Below, one piece after another: positions 61,370-64,000 of a stretch of DNA of 64,000 nt. The position numbers and the translations under genes were made by a program. The stretch's first letter is position 1. Each line of letters begins with the position of its first letter. The stretch comes from Molanna angustata. Its lineage: Eukaryota; Arthropoda; Insecta; Trichoptera; Molannidae. Below the pieces are notes generated by a model, which did not search any database, was not told where the DNA came from, and saw only the letters and a program-made list of their open reading frames with translations. Location: contig OY754975.1 of NCBI GenBank assembly GCA_963576475.1, forward strand, positions 20,524,646 through 20,588,645. Direction: 5' to 3'.

Positions 61370-63000
61370 GTTTGACGCGACCTCTTTTGTTCGCTTTATA
61401 TTTTATTTAAATTCGTCGTCAAACAATCAACAACGATGAAAATAAAATTGTTCTTACAAAACTGAGTCACCTAACTTCCAAAATGTGACAGTTAGATAGT
61501 CCGAAAGATATGCGCGTTGTGTCGACACAAATGACGTTCACCGAACGGCCGTAGGATGCATATCCACATTCCTCGTTCCCAGAACGGCTCCGAACCGTAT
61601 CAGGAGACATCGGTCTGGCCCGCTTCATATCGATAGCCGTGGACGAACACCGGGAGCGCAGAAATGGATCGTCGAAGCACCATTCGGCGAGAAAGCCGCC
61701 TTCCTGGATTGTGGCGAATACTGAGTTCTACTGAGGAAAATGCTCCAAACGCTGTTGCGTCGCGTTAGGCCGCTGTAGCCTCGCCGCCGTTTCGCTCCCG
61801 ACAGCCAGTAACCGGTATCTGGGACCCGAAGATACTTTCGCCGATAGCCTGTCCCCTTTATCCATCGATGACGATCCATTCCGGCATTTGAAAGTGCGTC
61901 AGTACGTTCATGGTCGTAAACTTATTCAAACCGTGTAGACTCACTTACTTACTTTCTATATTAAACTTTTACTGCCCATCACGCAATTTCGGTACTCAGT
62001 TTTTGTTCTATCTCGACCGATGTTGCATAAACTTCTCACAAAACAATTACATTAGATGGAGTTGCTCCAACACATACTTTAAACATTTCGATATAATACA
62101 TAAATCACAAACAGATTACAAAACATACATATTACGATCTCTTCATAATCTCATTCATCCATTATCTATCTCGCATACATACATATGTATATACATACAA
62201 TATAACTTACATCTAAGTACATAATACCATAAAACACACATAAACTTACATGATATATGCTGCATATAGTATACTTGTCATTTATATCTGTTACTCTTAT
62301 GTGAAAACATATTTTTGGGATGCAATGAACTAATTATACTTTTTTATATTGTCATATTATATTCTTAACTTATAACATTGTATCCTGTTTGTTTTCCAAA
62401 TAAATAAAACAGTAAAAAAGAAAAATATATTGTGTGTGCGTGAAAAAATTAAAAAAATCAAATAGGGAAGGGTTCAAATTGAATTCATAAAATGTATGTT
62501 TTGTCAAATACTTGAACAATGCATGGTTTCTGAAAAAAACCTACTTCTTTATTGCTAGTTCTTTATCAATTTATTTTTCCAAACAAATATATTGACTTCA
62601 AACATTTTAAATGCCATAGGAAACGATACTGTAGTTATCGTCAAATTCTTGAAATATTTTGGCCTGGAAGCGGGATGGTTTGCGCATGTGGATCAAAATA
62701 GCCAAATTTGTCTTTTTGAAGATATTTTGCGATAACTATATAATTAGACCCCAACAGGGCCCGGTCGTTAAATACAAAAAATGGTCTCATACTAAGAAGA
62801 AAACAGTTGCCTGCTGCATGCCTACATACAGAGCTAGACTAACCAGTGGTGTGTAGTGAGTAATAATAGTAATAAGTTATTTGTATAGCGCCGTTTAATG
62901 ACTCAATAACATACAAAGGGCGCTGAATAATCAAACAATGTTGAATTACAACAATAATTTTGGACAGTGTGAGATAACGTTTTCGCCTGCCAGAGGGGAT
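61370..63000. other. Intergenic sequence with a GC-rich patch
   Basis: 61490-61900 is GC-richer and has an 84-codon minus frame of unknown meaning, possibly a transposon leader. The rest is AT-rich. Confidence 0.45.
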
Positions 63001-63025
63001 AATTCCATGTATTGAGGCCTGCTAC

Positions 63026-63165
63026 ATACATCATCATCATCATCATCAGCTCCACATCCCAAAGAGGGACCTGGCTTACAAAAAGAAGTCTTCGCCATTC
63101 TGATCTGTCAGCGGGTCACTACCATCATCATCATCATCAACAGCAGCATCATCATCATCCTGCTA
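63026..63165. repeat. ATC microsatellites
   Basis: Two ATC-type runs at about 63029-63048 and 63123-63162, separated by non-repeat sequence. Confidence 0.9.
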
Positions 63166-63347
63166 CATATATACGTTCGCCAAAAGTAGTGGTGTGCACC
63201 CAGTCTAATATTATTTACGTAAAGATGCAGACAATTTAGTCAAAATAACAATCTGTAGTGTTAAGTGTAGGATATAAGTAGCTCTAATTCTGTAGTTTAA
63301 TTTTGTATTTTGTGCTGTAGGTATTCTAAGTTTTGTACATATAAGTC

Positions 63348-63517
63348 TATGCGTGATGAATATTAAAATAGTGTAGTTTAGTATGCGTGATGAATGTTAA
63401 AATAGTGTAGTTTAGTATGCGTGATGAATGTTAAAATAGTGTAGTTTAGTATGCGTGATGAATGTTAAAATAGTGTAGTTTAGTATGCGTGATGAATGTT
63501 AAAATAGTGTAGTTTGG
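63348..63517 (+). repeat. 34-bp tandem repeats, five units, in a LINE 5' leader
   Basis: Units at 63348, 63382, 63416, 63450 and 63484 (TATGCGTGATGAATGTTAAA plus ATAGTGTAGTTTAG). Nearly identical. Placed about 100 bp upstream of the LINE coding region. Confidence 0.95.
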
Positions 63518-63612
63518 TATCCCTCCTGGACTCTTCCGGGAAAACATAGATGAAGCCCGCCACTCGTCATGTTACGGTCCAGGGGGTAGGCGAAAAGAGG
63601 AGAACCGAATGT

Positions 63613-64000
63613 AGAGTGGGAGTCTGGAATATCAGAGGAGGGATGGACAAAAAGATGAATTGTGTAATATAATGAAAGGAAAAGAAATTGACATATTGTG
63701 TGTAAGTGAGACAAAAAAGAAAGGTAGAGGGATGAACGTTAGGAATGATGGAACGATAGAGCTTTGGTCGGGAGTGACAAGAGACGAATTTGCATGCAAA
63801 GGAGTCGGTGTGATTCTAGAGAAACGTATGGGGAGATGTATGAAAGAGTACAAGCTTGAAAGTCCTAGACTGATGTGGGTAAGGCTGAAGATCGGAATTA
63901 CAAGCGTATTCCTAATAGTAGGATATGTGCCTGGGAACTCCGACAGTGAAAGTGAGAAGGATGACTTTTGGAACAGTGTGACCGAAATAATAAATGAGAA
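63613..64000 (+). pseudogene. LINE endonuclease domain, 5' part, runs off the window
   Basis: RVGVWNIRGGMDKK in one frame, then from 63654 a second frame DELCNIMKGKEIDILCVSET and KKKGRG, continuing with KGVGVILEKRMGR and VGYVPGNSDSESEKDDFWN to the edge. This is the start of an AP-like endonuclease of an RTE- or CR1-type LINE. One frameshift lies between 63640 and 63653. Clade cannot be fixed without the reverse transcriptase. Confidence 0.8.

Noticed and set aside
61625..61879. 84-codon minus-strand frame
   Set aside because: Basic, low-complexity peptide with no identifiable family. Probably a shadow of a transposon leader in GC-rich sequence.

Overview
This is AT-rich, repeat-laden nuclear DNA from an arthropod, most likely an insect. 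The evidence is one intron-containing host gene with standard GT-AG splicing and a mixed set of insect-type LINEs (LOA, I, R1, RTE and CR1/L2-like groups), tRNA-derived SINEs, MITEs and minisatellites. I cannot fix the order from the sequence alone.

The single host gene I can support is NPRL2 (nitrogen permease regulator 2-like, a GATOR1 subunit) on the minus strand. Its seven coding exons run from the ATG at 47194-47196 down to the stop at 6854-6856. The exons total 1206 nt (401 residues plus stop). All six junctions keep phase and have GT-AG ends, but the gene spans 40 kb because introns 1, 2, 3 and 6 are filled with transposable elements. The codon equivalent to the human GATOR1 arginine finger (Arg78) is kept as Arg88.

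Layout: 1-6.8 kb is the 3' flank of NPRL2, with a LINE 3' fragment and a SINE. 6.8-47.2 kb is NPRL2. Intron 6 holds a MITE, a perfect 8 x 48 bp satellite and SINEs. Intron 5 holds a Harbinger-like MITE nested in a SINE. Intron 3 holds a nearly complete but dead I-like LINE (13.8-19.4 kb, minus strand), a 586-bp MITE and tandem duplications. Intron 2 holds a full-length LOA-clade LINE (25452-29881) with perfect 12-bp target-site duplications. Intron 1 holds a truncated, almost identical LOA copy, several LINE 3' ends, a minisatellite split by a MITE and two large fold-back palindromes. 47.2-64 kb is intergenic: a GC-rich patch, an R1-clade LINE with intact ORF2 (48.6-52.5 kb), MITE relics, a 129-bp minisatellite, and the 5' part of another LINE running off the right edge.

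The most striking signal is at the first base of the LOA element. A 203-nt 5' leader can be folded as an HDV-like self-cleaving ribozyme. P1 starts exactly at the target-site junction, P1, P1.1, P2, P3 and P4 and a GCAAA J4/2 are all present, and the unusually long J1/2 is itself structured. The ribozyme ends 3 nt before the ATG of the first ORF. Other points of note are a splice donor of NPRL2 that lies inside a SINE, a G-rich motif repeated in the LOA element in different reading phases, and inverted snap-back duplications at the ends of or inside several LINE fragments.
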